The notes: generated by a model not told the origin, from the sequence alone. Shown: positions 25,137 through 34,373, counted from the stretch's first letter. The stretch: DNA of 53,986 nt from Paracoccaceae bacterium (GCA_006226775.1 SBGD01000077.1:1-53986), one strand, 5' to 3'. Numbers and translations: made by a program.

Positions 25137-25154
25137 GGCGGGCTTCAGCCCGCC
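25137..25154. other. Hairpin between binding-protein and permease genes
   Basis: GGCGGGC-TTCA-GCCCGCC is a seven-pair stem with a four-base loop, related to the family B core. It lies just after the binding-protein stop on the minus strand. Such hairpins often protect the binding-protein transcript and lower permease expression; this role is inferred. Confidence 0.7.
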
Positions 25155-25161
25155 ACCCCGG

Positions 25162-25890
25162 TCAGAAGGTCGCGCCGACCTCCCATTTCTCGATCAGCGC
25201 ATTGAGCGAGCCGTCGTCCTTCATCGACTGGATCGCCGCGTCGAACTTCTCGCGCAGCTCGCCGTCGCTTTCGCGAAAGCCCATGCCGATGCCGCCGCCC
25301 AGCAGGATATCCTCGGCCACGAAGTCAAGCTCGGGGTCCTCCTGGGCATAGGAGGTCAGGAAGGACTTGTCGGCCAGCACCGCATCGGCCTCGCCAGCGC
25401 GCACCGCGCCGATGGTCTCCTCGGGGTTCGAGAACTCCAGCAGCGTGGCGCCCATCTCGGCCACATGGGCCGCCTGGATGGTGCCGGTCTGCGCCGCGAT
25501 CACCGCATTGGCCGGGTCGAGATCCATGCCGGCGCGGCCCAGGAAGGACGAGGGATCGGGCTGGGTGTAGTTCTGGGTGAAATCGATGACTTCCTCGCGC
25601 TCGTCGGTGATCGACATGCCGGCGATGATCGCGTCGTAGTTGCCCGAGACGAGGTTGGGGATGATCGAATCCCACTCGTTGGTGACCCATTCGCAGGTCA
25701 GCTCGGCGCGCTTGCACAGCTCGTCGCCCACCTCGCGCTCGAAGCCGGCCACTTCGCCGGCGTCGTTGAGGAAGTTGAACGGAGGATAGGCACCCTCGGT
25801 GCCCAGCCGCACGGTCATCGCATGGCTGGCGGCAAAGGCAAAGCTGGCCGAAAGCGCCAGCGCGGCAGTACCCAGAAGGATGGTTTTCAT
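25162..25890 (-). CDS. Polar amino acid ABC transporter substrate-binding protein
   Basis: A 242-residue periplasmic binding protein of SBP family 3 (His/Arg/Lys/Gln type). The signal peptide MKTILLGTAALALSASFAFA is followed by the typical mature start with LGTEGAYPPFNFLNDAGEVAGFE. EWDSIIPNLVSGNYDAIIAGMSITDER is the usual ligand-contacting region, with the Arg that binds the substrate carboxylate. The late GIGMGFRE and LNALIEKW end the fold. It is second in the transporter set, and the hairpin at 25137-25154 follows it. Ligand identity is unknown; the operon context suggests an amine or basic amino acid. Confidence 0.94.
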   Translation of the reverse strand: MKTILLGTAALALSASFAFAASHAMTVRLGTEGAYPPFNFLNDAGEVAGFEREVGDELCKRAELTCEWVTNEWDSIIPNLVSGNYDAIIAGMSITDEREEVIDFTQNYTQPDPSSFLGRAGMDLDPANAVIAAQTGTIQAAHVAEMGATLLEFSNPEETIGAVRAGEADAVLADKSFLTSYAQEDPELDFVAEDILLGGGIGMGFRESDGELREKFDAAIQSMKDDGSLNALIEKWEVGATF

Positions 25891-25914
25891 GTCAGTTGCT
25901 CCCTTGGTTGTGGT

Positions 25915-26691
25915 TCAGGCGGCCTGTGTCGAGGACAAAAAGCCCTGCAGCCGCTCTGATTTCGGCGCGCCGAAGAGTGTGTCGGGCGCGCCTTCTTCCT
26001 CGATCAGGCCCTGGTGAAGAAAGATCACGTGATCGCTCACGTCATGGGCCATTTTCATGTCGTGGGTGACGATCAGCATGGTCCGGCCTTCGCCGGCCAG
26101 GTCCTTGATCACCCGCACGACCTCCTGCTCGAGCTCCGGATCCAGCGCGCTGGTCGGCTCGTCGAAGAGCAGCGCCTCGGGCTCCATGCACAGCGCGCGT
26201 GCAATCGCCGCCCGCTGCTGCTGGCCGCCCGACAGTTGCGCCGGCCAGACATCGCATTTGTCGCCGATGCCCACCTTGTCGAGATAGTGCCTTGCGCGTT
26301 CCTCGACCTCGGCCCGGTCACGGCCCAGCACCGTCACCGGCGCCTCCATCACGTTTTGCAGGATGGTCATGTGCGACCACAGGTTGAACTGCTGGAACAC
26401 CATCGACAGGTTGGTGCGGATGCGCAGCACCTGGCCTGCATTGCCGGGGCGGCGATGCGCGCCCGTGCCCTTCCACTGCACCGGCTCGCCCTTGAAGAGG
26501 ATCTCGCCTTGCTGGCTGTCCTCCAGCAGGTTGGCGCAGCGCAGCAGCGTCGATTTGCCCGACCCGGACGAGCCGATCAGCGAGATCACCTCGCCACGCT
26601 CGGCAATGAGCGACACCCCCTTGAGCACTTCCAGCTGGCCATAGCTCTTGTGCAGGTTCCGGATTTCGATGACGGGGGGCTGGTCGGTCAA
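25915..26691 (-). CDS. Polar amino acid ABC transporter ATP-binding protein
   Basis: A 258-residue ATPase of the HisP/GlnQ family. Walker A is GSSGSGKST, the Q-loop is MVFQQFNLWSHMT, the signature is LSGGQQQR and Walker B is LLFDEPTSALDPE, with the switch His in IVTHDM. HisP-like features include the insertion around GTGAHRRPGNAGQVLR. It is the first gene of the minus-strand transporter set and is followed closely by the binding protein. The promoter should lie in 26692-26840, where I see no strong consensus. Confidence 0.95.
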   Translation of the reverse strand: MTDQPPVIEIRNLHKSYGQLEVLKGVSLIAERGEVISLIGSSGSGKSTLLRCANLLEDSQQGEILFKGEPVQWKGTGAHRRPGNAGQVLRIRTNLSMVFQQFNLWSHMTILQNVMEAPVTVLGRDRAEVEERARHYLDKVGIGDKCDVWPAQLSGGQQQRAAIARALCMEPEALLFDEPTSALDPELEQEVVRVIKDLAGEGRTMLIVTHDMKMAHDVSDHVIFLHQGLIEEEGAPDTLFGAPKSERLQGFLSSTQAA

Positions 26692-26840
26692 GGCGGGTCC
26701 GTGGATTGGTGGCAGGTCCCTTCAATAGGGCGGAAATTTTGCCCCCTTGCAACTTGCAAAACGGCGCAGACCGGCGGAATCCGGCGCGGGTGCCGTGACG
26801 GAAGGCGGATTGGAACGCCGCGGCCCCAGGCGCGGGCGGC

Positions 26841-27278
26841 TCAGCCCCGCTCGACCCTTTGGCGCGCCATGGCCGACTCGACATCCGAGACCCCCAGGAG
26901 CGGCGCCACCATGCGCAGAAGCGCATTCTCGCGGTCGTCGCGTTCGCCATCGGCCAGCACCACCTGCCAGAGCGCCTCGATCACCCCGACCCGCGCGTCA
27001 TAGGGCACCGCCTCCTTGATGGCGCGGGTGAAACGCACCGTGTCGGGGGCCTCGGATTCCAGCGCCTCGCCGGAGCGGCGCAGGGCACTGGCCTCGAACG
27101 GGCCAAGCCCGTAGCGGCCGGCAAGGATGCGGTCGATCAGCGCGGCTTCCTCGGCCTCGTAGAGGTTGTCGGAACGGGCGACTCGGACCAGAAGCGCGGT
27201 GAGGGCCAGCCGCGCGTCTTCGTCGGGCAGGGGGGCGGGGTCCGGCTGGGTCAGCCGTTTGAGGAAATCAGCAAACAT
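26841..27278 (-). CDS. TerB family tellurite-resistance-like protein
   Basis: A 145-residue helical protein of the TerB superfamily. The pattern LALTALLVRVARSDNLYEAEEAALIDRIL, followed by AIKEAVPYDARVGVIEALWQVVLADG, is the two-repeat acidic helical core. TerB proteins bind divalent metal and occur in many stress contexts; tellurite resistance should not be inferred. It is a paralogue of the neighbour at 27539-27994. The ATG is preceded by CCTCCCCC, which is not a ribosome site, so its start or expression mode is unclear. Confidence 0.85.
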   Translation of the reverse strand: MFADFLKRLTQPDPAPLPDEDARLALTALLVRVARSDNLYEAEEAALIDRILAGRYGLGPFEASALRRSGEALESEAPDTVRFTRAIKEAVPYDARVGVIEALWQVVLADGERDDRENALLRMVAPLLGVSDVESAMARQRVERG

Positions 27279-27382
27279 GGGGGAGGATATAGAGGGCGAA
27301 CGCGGGCAGGCCAAGCGGATGTCATCGGGTTGTGATGCGGGGGGCCTGGTTTCGCCGCGCCCGCGCGCGTCGGCAGGTGGAG

Positions 27383-27408
27383 GGCTTTGGCCCCGGGGTA
27401 TTTGTGGA
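27383..27408. repeat. Family D repeat, inverted partial copy
   Basis: On the minus strand it reads TCCACAAATACCCCGGGGCC then AAAGCC, similar to the ATATCCCGGGG core of the copies at 19571 and 48344. It lies between the two TerB-like genes. Confidence 0.45.
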
Positions 27409-27538
27409 CAGAAGACACGCACGGGACGGCGCATTGCCCGGCCGGTGGGCGCATGGCCGAGAGATCACGCCGGCAGCGGAGCGGCAAGGCCAAGGCTTAG
27501 GCGCCCAGCCTCCCGAGAGACTGCGACGAATCTCCCGA

Positions 27539-27994
27539 TCAGCGGATGCTTTCGGCGGCCTCGCGCGCCTCGCGGCTGTGGGTTTCCGACACCCCCAGCA
27601 TGTCCTCGATGATCTCGACCAGCGCCACCTCGTGCTCTTCGCGCACGCCATCGGCGATCACCACCGCCCAGAGCGCCTCGGCGATCTTGCGGCGTTCCTC
27701 GTAGTCCACCGCCTCGCGCAGCTTGGCGACAAAGCCCGGGGTGTCGTCCACCGCCGCCTCGAGCCTTTCGCATTCGGCGCGCATCTGGGCCGCCTTGACC
27801 GCGTTGATGCCATTGCGATGAGCGAGGATGCGGTCGATCTGTTCCAGTTCTTCGAACAGGTAGGCATGATCGGCCTTGGCCACCCGCACCAAAAGCGCCC
27901 CCAGCGCATGTGCCGCGTCCAGCGGCGGCAGGGGCAGGGCGCGCGGCTCTGCGCCGCTGAAAAACCGCGTCAGGCGGTCGAAAATCGTTGGCAT
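27539..27994 (-). CDS. TerB family tellurite-resistance-like protein
   Basis: A 151-residue TerB-superfamily protein with the same core as its neighbour (LGALLVRVAKADHAYLFEELEQIDRIL, then ALWAVVIADGVREEHEVALVEII). The N-terminus IFDRLTRFFSG and the tail differ. It starts four bases after the stop of DUF1330, so it belongs to the DUF6151-DUF1330-TerB operon, while the second TerB gene follows after 260 bases. The duplication is probably old because sequence identity is modest. Cellular role unknown. Confidence 0.85.
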   Translation of the reverse strand: MPTIFDRLTRFFSGAEPRALPLPPLDAAHALGALLVRVAKADHAYLFEELEQIDRILAHRNGINAVKAAQMRAECERLEAAVDDTPGFVAKLREAVDYEERRKIAEALWAVVIADGVREEHEVALVEIIEDMLGVSETHSREAREAAESIR

Positions 27995-27997
27995 GAT

Positions 27998-28291
27998 CTA
28001 CCCGTCAAACCCTTCTACAATGGTGAAATCGGCCTCGGAGGCCGCCAGCCTGATGGCCTTGGCCTGCTGGTATGCCGCGCTGTGGTAACAGTCCAGCGCG
28101 GCGCGGTAATCGGGAAACTCCAGCACCACGGTGCGCGGCCGCGCCGTGCCCTCAGTCACCTCCTGCGCGCCCGCGCGCACCAGGAAGCGCCCGCCGAAGG
28201 GCGCCAGTGCGGCGCCCACCGCCTCGCGGTAGCGCTGATAGGTCTCGGGGTCCGTGACCGAGATCTGCACCACCCAATATCCTTTTGCCAT
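27998..28291 (-). CDS. DUF1330 family protein
   Basis: A 97-residue ferredoxin-like alpha/beta-barrel protein. The sequence [21 protein letters not shown], then [30 protein letters not shown] and IVEGFDG is the standard DUF1330 pattern. No enzymatic function is established for the family. It lies 16 bases after the DUF6151 gene and almost touches the TerB-like gene, so the three are probably co-transcribed. Confidence 0.93.
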   Translation of the reverse strand: MAKGYWVVQISVTDPETYQRYREAVGAALAPFGGRFLVRAGAQEVTEGTARPRTVVLEFPDYRAALDCYHSAAYQQAKAIRLAASEADFTIVEGFDG

Positions 28292-28307
28292 CTCTGCCTT
28301 TCCGCGC

Positions 28308-28883
28308 TCAGGGCCGGGCCCGGTTGCGCTCTTGCGGGGTCAGTATCTCGGGCTCTGCCACCGGGGCCCAGTCGGGCGGGGCAAAGAACGGCGTCTGCTG
28401 CCAGCGCCCCGAGAGCCGCTCGGCGAGCAGCCTTCTGGCGAAATCCCACATCACCCGCCGCAGCCCGCTGTCCCTGGCGGGTTTGCCCGGACCCCTGGCA
28501 TAGACCGTGTTCACATGCGCCCGCACCGGGCCGAGCGCCTTTGCCTCGCCCTTGTGCGCCGCGGTCATCAGCGACACGAAGGGCAGTTTTGCCGAGGCCA
28601 GCGTATTGGCCACCGGCGTGTTGCAACAGCCGGTGTACCAGCGGCTCAACCCCTTGGGCGAGAGCTTCAGCAGCCGCAGGTTGTCTTCGCCGCGGGTGAA
28701 GGTGACCTGCGCCGGGGCCACCTGGAACAGGTCCGTCCCGCCGCACCCGGTCAGGATATCGGCGCCGAGGTGGCGCGGAAAGGTCTGGCAATCGGCGCAA
28801 TAGCACACAAGGTGCGTGCCGGTTTCGGGCTGCGCGACCTGCCACTTCGTGGCGCCGCAGGAACATTCGAAGGCAAGGCTCAT
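28308..28883 (-). CDS. DUF6151 family protein (GFA-like cysteine motifs)
   Basis: A 191-residue protein with metal-binding cysteine pairs: Cys8 and Cys10 (FECSCGAT), Cys27, Cys29 and Cys32 ([10 protein letters not shown]) and a later [12 protein letters not shown]. This pattern resembles the glutathione-dependent formaldehyde-activating (GFA/CENP-V) zinc fold, and I place it in DUF6151. The central [21 protein letters not shown] also fits GFA-like proteins. It is first in an operon with DUF1330 and a TerB-like gene and is divergent from the nucleotidase gene at 29052. Confidence 0.8.
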   Translation of the reverse strand: MSLAFECSCGATKWQVAQPETGTHLVCYCADCQTFPRHLGADILTGCGGTDLFQVAPAQVTFTRGEDNLRLLKLSPKGLSRWYTGCCNTPVANTLASAKLPFVSLMTAAHKGEAKALGPVRAHVNTVYARGPGKPARDSGLRRVMWDFARRLLAERLSGRWQQTPFFAPPDWAPVAEPEILTPQERNRARP

Positions 28884-29051
28884 GCCCGCGACGGTAGGCA
28901 AGCGCGCCCGGCCCGGCAAGAGCCGATTGCACCGCCCGGCGACAGGCAGCGCAGGCCCGGGGTGCGCGCGATCGGGCCTTTGGGGGAATCGTTTTCCGGG
29001 TGTAGGCTTCGGACAGTCCAACACCGACTCACCACACTCAGGGGGTTTTCC

Positions 29052-31010
29052 ATGTCGCTTTCGCTGTCCCGCCGCGGGTTTCTGGCCGGTACTGCCGGTC
29101 TGATCGCCCTGCATCCCTTCTCGCTGCGTGCCGCCGCCAACCAGGCGCATCTGAGGATCATGGAGACCACCGATCTGCATGTGCACGTCTATCCCTATGA
29201 CTATTACGGCGACCGGCCCACCGACACCGTGGGCCTGGCCCGCACCGCCGCGCTGATCGAGGAGATCCGCGCCGAGGCGACCAATGCGCTCTTGATCGAC
29301 AATGGCGACTTCCTGCAGGGCAACCCGATGGGCGACTACATCGCCTATGAGCGCGGCATGAAGGAGGGCGACATGCACCCGGTGATCGCCGCGATGAACA
29401 CCCTGGGCTTCGACGCCTCGACGCTGGGCAACCACGAGTTCAACTACGGGCTGTCGTTTCTGGAAAAATCCCTTGCCGGGGCGACGTTCCCGGTGGTCTG
29501 CGCCAATATCGCCAAGTCGCTGGGCGCCAGCCCCACCGAGGACGACATGCTGCTGCCGCCCTACGTCATCCTCGACCACCAGGTCACCGATGGCGCGGGC
29601 GAGAGCCATCCGATCCGCGTCGGCCTGATCGGCTTCGTGCCGCCGCAGGTGATGAACTGGGACCGCAAGCACCTGGAGGGCAACGTGCAGGCGCGCGACA
29701 TCGTCGCGGCGGCAAAAGCCTGGGTGCCGCGGATGCGCGAGGAGGGCTGCGACCTGGTGGTGGCGCTGTCGCATTCCGGCATCGGCGGGGCCGAGCACGA
29801 GGAGGGCATGGAGAATGCCTCGGTCCCGCTGGCGGGTGTCGAGGGCATCGATGCCATCCTGACCGGGCATTCGCACCTGGTCTTTCCCTCGTCGACCTAT
29901 GACGGCTTTCCCGGTCTCGACACCGCCGCCGGCACCATCATGCGCAAGCCCGGCGTGATGGCCGGGTTCTGGGGCTCGCACATGGGGCTGATCGACCTGA
30001 TGATCGAACGCGACGGCGCGGGCTGGCGGGTGGTGACCCATACCTCCGAGGCGCGGCCGATCTATACCCGCGGCGACGACCGCTCGATCACCGCGACGGT
30101 CGACAGCGTGCCGGCGGTGCTGGCCGCGGTGGCGGTGGAACATGACGAAACACTTGCCTATGTGCGCCGCGCCGTGGGCAAGACCGATGCGCCGCTGCAT
30201 TCCTACTTCGCGCTGGTGGCCGATGATCCTTCGGTGCAGATCGTGTCGAATGCACAAGCCTGGTACATCGCGCAGATGATGGTGGGCACCGAACACGAGG
30301 GATTGCCGATCCTCTCGGCCGCGGCCCCCTTCAAGGCCGGGGGCCGGGGCGGGCCGGAATACTACACCGATGTGCCGGTGGGCCCGGTGGCGATCAAGAA
30401 CGTGGCCGACCTCTATCTCTATCCCAATACCGTGCGCGCGGTGCGGGTGACCGGGGCCCAGGTCAAGGACTGGCTCGAGCGCTCTGCCGGCATGTTCAAC
30501 CAGATCGCGCCGGGGGCGGAGGACGCGGTGCTGCTCAACGCGTCCTTCCCGAGCTACAATTTCGACGTGATCGACGGGGTGACCTATCAGATCGACCTGT
30601 CGCAGCCCTCGAAATACGGGGTGAAGGGCGAATTGGAGAACGAGGGCGCCAACCGCATCGTCAACCTGATGTACGATGGCGCGCCGATCGATCCGGGCCA
30701 GGAGTTCATCATCGCCACCAACAACTACCGCGCGGGGGGCGGCGGGTCCTTCCCCGGCGCCTCGCCCGAGACCACGGTCTTCGAGGCGCCCGACACCAAC
30801 CGCGACGTGATCGTGCGCTATATCGTCGAGAAGGGCACCGTCAGCCCCCGCGCCGACGGCAACTGGTCCTTCGCGCCGCTGGAGGGCACCTCGGTGATCT
30901 TCGAGACCGGCCCGGCGGGTGCAGGCTACGCCGACAGCGTGCCGGGGGTGCAGATCGAGGAGGCCGGCATGTCCGACACCGGCTTCGCGCTCTTCCGCAT
31001 TACGCTATGA
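29052..31010 (+). CDS. cpdB: 2',3'-cyclic-nucleotide 2'-phosphodiesterase/3'-nucleotidase
   Basis: A 652-residue periplasmic enzyme that hydrolyses 2',3'-cyclic nucleotides and then 3'-nucleotides to scavenge phosphate and nucleosides. The start carries a twin-arginine signal ([13 protein letters not shown], Arg7-Arg8), so it is exported folded through Tat. The calcineurin-like metallophosphatase domain shows DLHVH (Asp41, His43), [10 protein letters not shown] (Asp86), GNHEFNYG and TGHSH. The C-terminal 5'-nucleotidase domain (about 370-600) has [22 protein letters not shown] precedes the ATG. It is divergent from DUF6151 and is followed by family B repeats. Confidence 0.93.
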   Translation: MSLSLSRRGFLAGTAGLIALHPFSLRAAANQAHLRIMETTDLHVHVYPYDYYGDRPTDTVGLARTAALIEEIRAEATNALLIDNGDFLQGNPMGDYIAYERGMKEGDMHPVIAAMNTLGFDASTLGNHEFNYGLSFLEKSLAGATFPVVCANIAKSLGASPTEDDMLLPPYVILDHQVTDGAGESHPIRVGLIGFVPPQVMNWDRKHLEGNVQARDIVAAAKAWVPRMREEGCDLVVALSHSGIGGAEHEEGMENASVPLAGVEGIDAILTGHSHLVFPSSTYDGFPGLDTAAGTIMRKPGVMAGFWGSHMGLIDLMIERDGAGWRVVTHTSEARPIYTRGDDRSITATVDSVPAVLAAVAVEHDETLAYVRRAVGKTDAPLHSYFALVADDPSVQIVSNAQAWYIAQMMVGTEHEGLPILSAAAPFKAGGRGGPEYYTDVPVGPVAIKNVADLYLYPNTVRAVRVTGAQVKDWLERSAGMFNQIAPGAEDAVLLNASFPSYNFDVIDGVTYQIDLSQPSKYGVKGELENEGANRIVNLMYDGAPIDPGQEFIIATNNYRAGGGGSFPGASPETTVFEAPDTNRDVIVRYIVEKGTVSPRADGNWSFAPLEGTSVIFETGPAGAGYADSVPGVQIEEAGMSDTGFALFRITL

Positions 31011-31022
31011 TCCGGGCCAGGG

Positions 31023-31102
31023 GCCGGGCTGAAGCCCGGCCTACGGTTTGTGATGCTTGTGCCGCGCGGATGGCAAGGCGGTAGGCCGGGCTTCAGCCCG
31101 GC
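31023..31102. repeat. Family B dispersed palindrome, second copy
   Basis: Arms at 31023-31044 and 31081-31102 are the same 22-mers as in the 11071 copy but in reversed order, with a 36-base loop. Each arm contains the hairpin GCCGGGCTTCAGCCCGGC or its complement. Confidence 0.9.
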
Positions 31103-31129
31103 TCCCCCCTCACCACCAGACCAACCCAA

Positions 31130-31269
31130 GCCGGGCCAGCGGCGGCCCGCGGGATGCCGCTGCACGGGTCGTGCGACGCGCTTTATCTCACCAAATCCGG
31201 AAGACCTCCGAGCAACGCGCCAACGTCACCCAAGCGGCAGCCCGGGGGGCGGGCCGCCGCTGGCCCGGC
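31130..31269. mobile_element. MITE-like 140-bp element with perfect 21-bp terminal inverted repeats
   Basis: The ends 31130-31150 and 31249-31269 are perfect inverted copies of 21 bases, containing GGGCCAGCGGCGGCCCGC. They enclose 98 bases with no reading frame of note. I see no clear target-site duplication, so the mobile origin is inferred from shape only. It lies directly beside the AT-rich gene. The gap 31011-31364 holds only this element, a family B palindrome and AT-rich DNA from about 31300. Confidence 0.5.
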
Positions 31270-31364
31270 GCCTTCGGCTTGATTCCGGGCAATTGCCGAT
31301 CTGGCCTATTTTTCTGGATCAAATCTACCAATAGTTCAAGAACGAGTTATGAATGTGAAGCACC

Positions 31365-32078
31365 TCAAAGCCCGAATTCACCTTTTGCTTTGAAGTATAA
31401 TTTTCGACTCGCCTCTAATTTTTTGGCAACTTCGGAATACGTAAACCTCTCGGAAGTCCAGAGCGACAAGTTTCTTTCGCACTTTCCCTCTCCATCAGCT
31501 TCAAACACTGCCGCGGGCACCATAAGTGAAGCAAAGTAGGCAAACCTACAAACGTCACCTTTTTCGAGCAGAAGCAATGAGTTTCTATTCATGCCATTAA
31601 AGTGAATTTGGCTTTCACCAGTCAATGTCATGTCGACAATGTCGCTGCGCGGGTGCACGATAAGCTTTCTAATGGAATTGATTTCTTTCATCGATTGATA
31701 AATATCGGTGGCATGATCGATCTCAAGTTTGGCGGATTTTAGAAAGCTTTTTAATCTACTGTTTAGGTCTGTGGTTTTGGATTGCACTAGAGCTTGCAAG
31801 GATCCGTTTTCTTGCTCCCGTGAAATCAGTCCGAAATATACGTTTTGGAATGCTTCAATAGCTGTTGCACAAAGCAGGAAGCACTGGACGCCATAAGTTC
31901 TCTTAGCTTTATCTTCTGTTGCGTCAAGGCAGTTAAGGAGCTGATCTCTTGCCGCTTGGTAATAGAATGCAACCTGGGCTGCTGGGTGTTCGACGTTAAA
32001 ATTCTTGATTGCCTTTCCGTCAAGGTGAATATCAGCTGCCGTACCATCTTTCGCAAGACTAACAATCAGCTTCTTCAT
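31365..32078 (-). CDS. Unknown AT-rich accessory gene, possible HEPN-domain protein
   Basis: A 237-residue cytoplasmic protein I do not recognise as a named family. Its base composition (about 40 percent GC in lines I counted) is far below its neighbours, which indicates recent transfer. The helix FLLCATAIEAFQNVYFGLIS (residues 68-87), and later KEINSIRKLIVHPRSDIV with Arg137-x4-His142, resemble the two hallmark helices of HEPN domains. Those domains occur in RNases and in toxin or phage-defence proteins. The C-terminal part is strand-helix mixed and ends basic. The start MKKLIVSLAK is the best ATG; a longer frame begins 13 codons upstream. It separates the cpdB and pyrG regions. Confidence 0.75.
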   Translation of the reverse strand: MKKLIVSLAKDGTAADIHLDGKAIKNFNVEHPAAQVAFYYQAARDQLLNCLDATEDKAKRTYGVQCFLLCATAIEAFQNVYFGLISREQENGSLQALVQSKTTDLNSRLKSFLKSAKLEIDHATDIYQSMKEINSIRKLIVHPRSDIVDMTLTGESQIHFNGMNRNSLLLLEKGDVCRFAYFASLMVPAAVFEADGEGKCERNLSLWTSERFTYSEVAKKLEASRKLYFKAKGEFGL

Positions 32079-32129
32079 GAGAAATCTTTTCCTGCTATCC
32101 GCCCATTCGCATGCCAACTAGTGTGAATT

Positions 32130-33773
32130 CTAAACCAACCGCGACACATCCTTCGCCGCCCTGACAAAATCCTTGAACAACGGATGCGGCTCGAACGGTT
32201 TAGACTTCAGTTCCGGGTGGAACTGCACGCCGATGAACCAGGGATGGTCCTGCCACTCCACGATCTCCGGCAGCCGCCCGTCCGGTGACATCCCCGAGAA
32301 CACCAGCCCGTGCTCTTCCAGCATGTCGCGGTACTTGGTGTCGACCTCGTAGCGGTGCCGGTGCCGCTCGTCGATGGACAGCGTGCCGTAGATCTGCGCC
32401 ACGCGCGAGCCTTCCTTCAGCGTCGCATCGTAAGAGCCCAGCCGCATCGTGCCGCCCTTGTCGTCATCCGCCGAACGCTGCACCTTGGCATTGCCCTGCA
32501 CCCATTCCTTGAGGTGATAGACCACCGGCTCGAAGCGCTTCTTGCCGGCCTCGTGGTCGAACTCTTCCGAGCCGGCGCCGGCGACACCGGCGACATTGCG
32601 CGCCGCCTCGATGACGGCCATTTGCATCCCGAGACAGATCCCCAGGTAGGGCACCTTGTGCTCGCGCGCGAATTGCGCCGCCTTGATCTTGCCCTCGGTG
32701 CCACGCTCGCCAAAGCCGCCGGGAACAAGGATGGCGTGGAAGCCGTGCAGGTGCACCGCCGGATCCTCGCGGTCGAACAGTTCCGCATCGACCCATTCCA
32801 CCTTGACCTTGACCCGGTTGGCAATGCCGCCATGGGTCAGCGCCTCGGCGATGGACTTGTAGGCATCCTCGAGCTGGGTGTACTTGCCGACGATGGCCAC
32901 CTTCACCTCGCCCTCGGCATGGTGGATGCGGTCGCTGACATCTTCCCATTTCGAAAGGTCGGGCCGCGGCGCCGGCGAGATCTGGAAGGCGTCCAGCACC
33001 GCCTGGTCCAGCCCCTCGCGGTGATAGGCCAGCGGCGCGTCGTAGATCGTCGCCATGTCCTGCGCGGCGATCACCGCATCGGGGCGCACGTTGCAGAACA
33101 GCGCCAGCTTCTCGCGCTCCTTGGCCGGGATCGGCACCTCGGAGCGGCAGACCAGGATGTCCGGCGCGATGCCGATGGAACGCAATTCCTTGACCGAATG
33201 CTGCGTCGGCTTGGTCTTCAACTCGCCCGCCGCCTTCATCCAGGGCAGAAGCGTCAGGTGCATGAAGATGCACTGGCCGCGCGGCTTGTCCTGGGAAAAC
33301 TGGCGGATCGCCTCGAAGAAGGGCAGGCCCTCGATGTCGCCCACGGTGCCGCCGATCTCGCAGAGCATGAAGTCGACCTCGTCCTCGCCGATCGAGATGA
33401 AGTCCTTGATCTCGTTGGTGACATGCGGGATCACCTGGATCGTCTTGCCGAGGTAGTCGCCGCGGCGTTCCTTCTCGAGCACGTTGGAATAGATCCGCCC
33501 CGAGGAGACACTATCGGTCTGGCGCGCGGCGACGCCGGTGAAGCGCTCGTAATGGCCGAGGTCGAGGTCGGTCTCGGCGCCATCGTCGGTGACGAAGACC
33601 TCGCCATGTTCGAAGGGCGACATGGTGCCGGGATCGACGTTGAGGTAAGGGTCAAGCTTGCGCAACCGGACCGAAAAGCCCCGTGCCTGCAACAATGCGC
33701 CAAGGGCGGCCGAGGCCAGCCCCTTGCCAAGCGAAGACACAACACCGCCGGTGATGAAGATAAAGCGTGCCAT
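32130..33773 (-). CDS. pyrG: CTP synthase PyrG
   Basis: A 547-residue enzyme that makes CTP from UTP, ATP and glutamine. The N-terminal synthetase domain starts [20 protein letters not shown] with the P-loop. The C-terminal glutamine amidotransferase domain has nucleophile Cys380 in LGICLGMQ and the terminal QFHPE-like [15 protein letters not shown]. The length is standard. secG lies upstream on the same strand, 237 bases away, a common alphaproteobacterial order. The AT-rich accessory gene was inserted just downstream of it. Confidence 0.98.
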   Translation of the reverse strand: MARFIFITGGVVSSLGKGLASAALGALLQARGFSVRLRKLDPYLNVDPGTMSPFEHGEVFVTDDGAETDLDLGHYERFTGVAARQTDSVSSGRIYSNVLEKERRGDYLGKTIQVIPHVTNEIKDFISIGEDEVDFMLCEIGGTVGDIEGLPFFEAIRQFSQDKPRGQCIFMHLTLLPWMKAAGELKTKPTQHSVKELRSIGIAPDILVCRSEVPIPAKEREKLALFCNVRPDAVIAAQDMATIYDAPLAYHREGLDQAVLDAFQISPAPRPDLSKWEDVSDRIHHAEGEVKVAIVGKYTQLEDAYKSIAEALTHGGIANRVKVKVEWVDAELFDREDPAVHLHGFHAILVPGGFGERGTEGKIKAAQFAREHKVPYLGICLGMQMAVIEAARNVAGVAGAGSEEFDHEAGKKRFEPVVYHLKEWVQGNAKVQRSADDDKGGTMRLGSYDATLKEGSRVAQIYGTLSIDERHRHRYEVDTKYRDMLEEHGLVFSGMSPDGRLPEIVEWQDHPWFIGVQFHPELKSKPFEPHPLFKDFVRAAKDVSRLV

Positions 33774-34010
33774 GGCCTGCGGAAACTCCCCGTGATTCTC
33801 GTCGTGGTGGTTGCCCGGCGGTCGGCCCCGAAAGGGGGGCCAAAAACCGCAGCATCACGGGATTTCATCCGTAAAGGATTCGCGCGCATTTGACAAGCCG
33901 ACCGCAAGATGCTGTTGCGGGCGGATACGCGTGCTCAAAGGCTTGTGGGATGCGCCCGGGGCGCAAGCGGTCGGGCAGGGGGACCGGAGGATCCGGCGGC
34001 TCCCTGGTCG

Positions 34011-34373
34011 TCAGTCGGCGCGCGGCACCAGCGGCGCGTTCTCGTCCTGCCCCGGGGGCAGCAGATCGTCGCCGGGCAGGGCCGGGGTGGCCGGGGTCTC
34101 GGTCTCCTGGCTGGGGCCGGGGCCCAGCCGGTCGACGACCGAGGATCCGGCGGCATTCTGCGCCGCGATGATGGTCAGGGTGATCGAGGTGATGATGAAG
34201 GCGATGGCCAGCACCCAGGTGACCTTGCCCAGCGCGGTCGCCGCGGCCCGGCCCGAGATGGCCCCGCCGCCGCCGCCCATGCCGAGCCCGCCGCCTTCGG
34301 AACGCTGCATCAGCACCACCCCGATCAGGGACAATGCCAGCAGCAGGTGGATGATCAGGACGACGTTTTCCAT
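34011..34373 (-). CDS. secG: Protein translocase subunit SecG
   Basis: A 120-residue inner-membrane subunit of the SecYEG translocon. There are two membrane segments (about residues 3-21 and 52-72) joined by the glycine-rich loop MQRSEGGGLGMGGGGGAISG, which identifies SecG. The proline- and acid-rich C-terminal tail is common in alphaproteobacteria. The start MENVVLIIHLLLAL is the first ATG that gives a normal SecG N-terminus; the frame extends upstream without a good signal. pyrG follows on the same strand. Confidence 0.95.
   Translation of the reverse strand: MENVVLIIHLLLALSLIGVVLMQRSEGGGLGMGGGGGAISGRAAATALGKVTWVLAIAFIITSITLTIIAAQNAAGSSVVDRLGPGPSQETETPATPALPGDDLLPPGQDENAPLVPRAD

Noticed and set aside
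26841-27994. Tellurite-resistance operon
   Set aside because: Only TerB-like proteins are present; there is no TerC, TerD, TerZ or other ter gene in the window.
31023-31102. Terminator of cpdB
   Set aside because: The hairpins are strong but are not followed by a T run, and the same sequence recurs elsewhere as a dispersed repeat.
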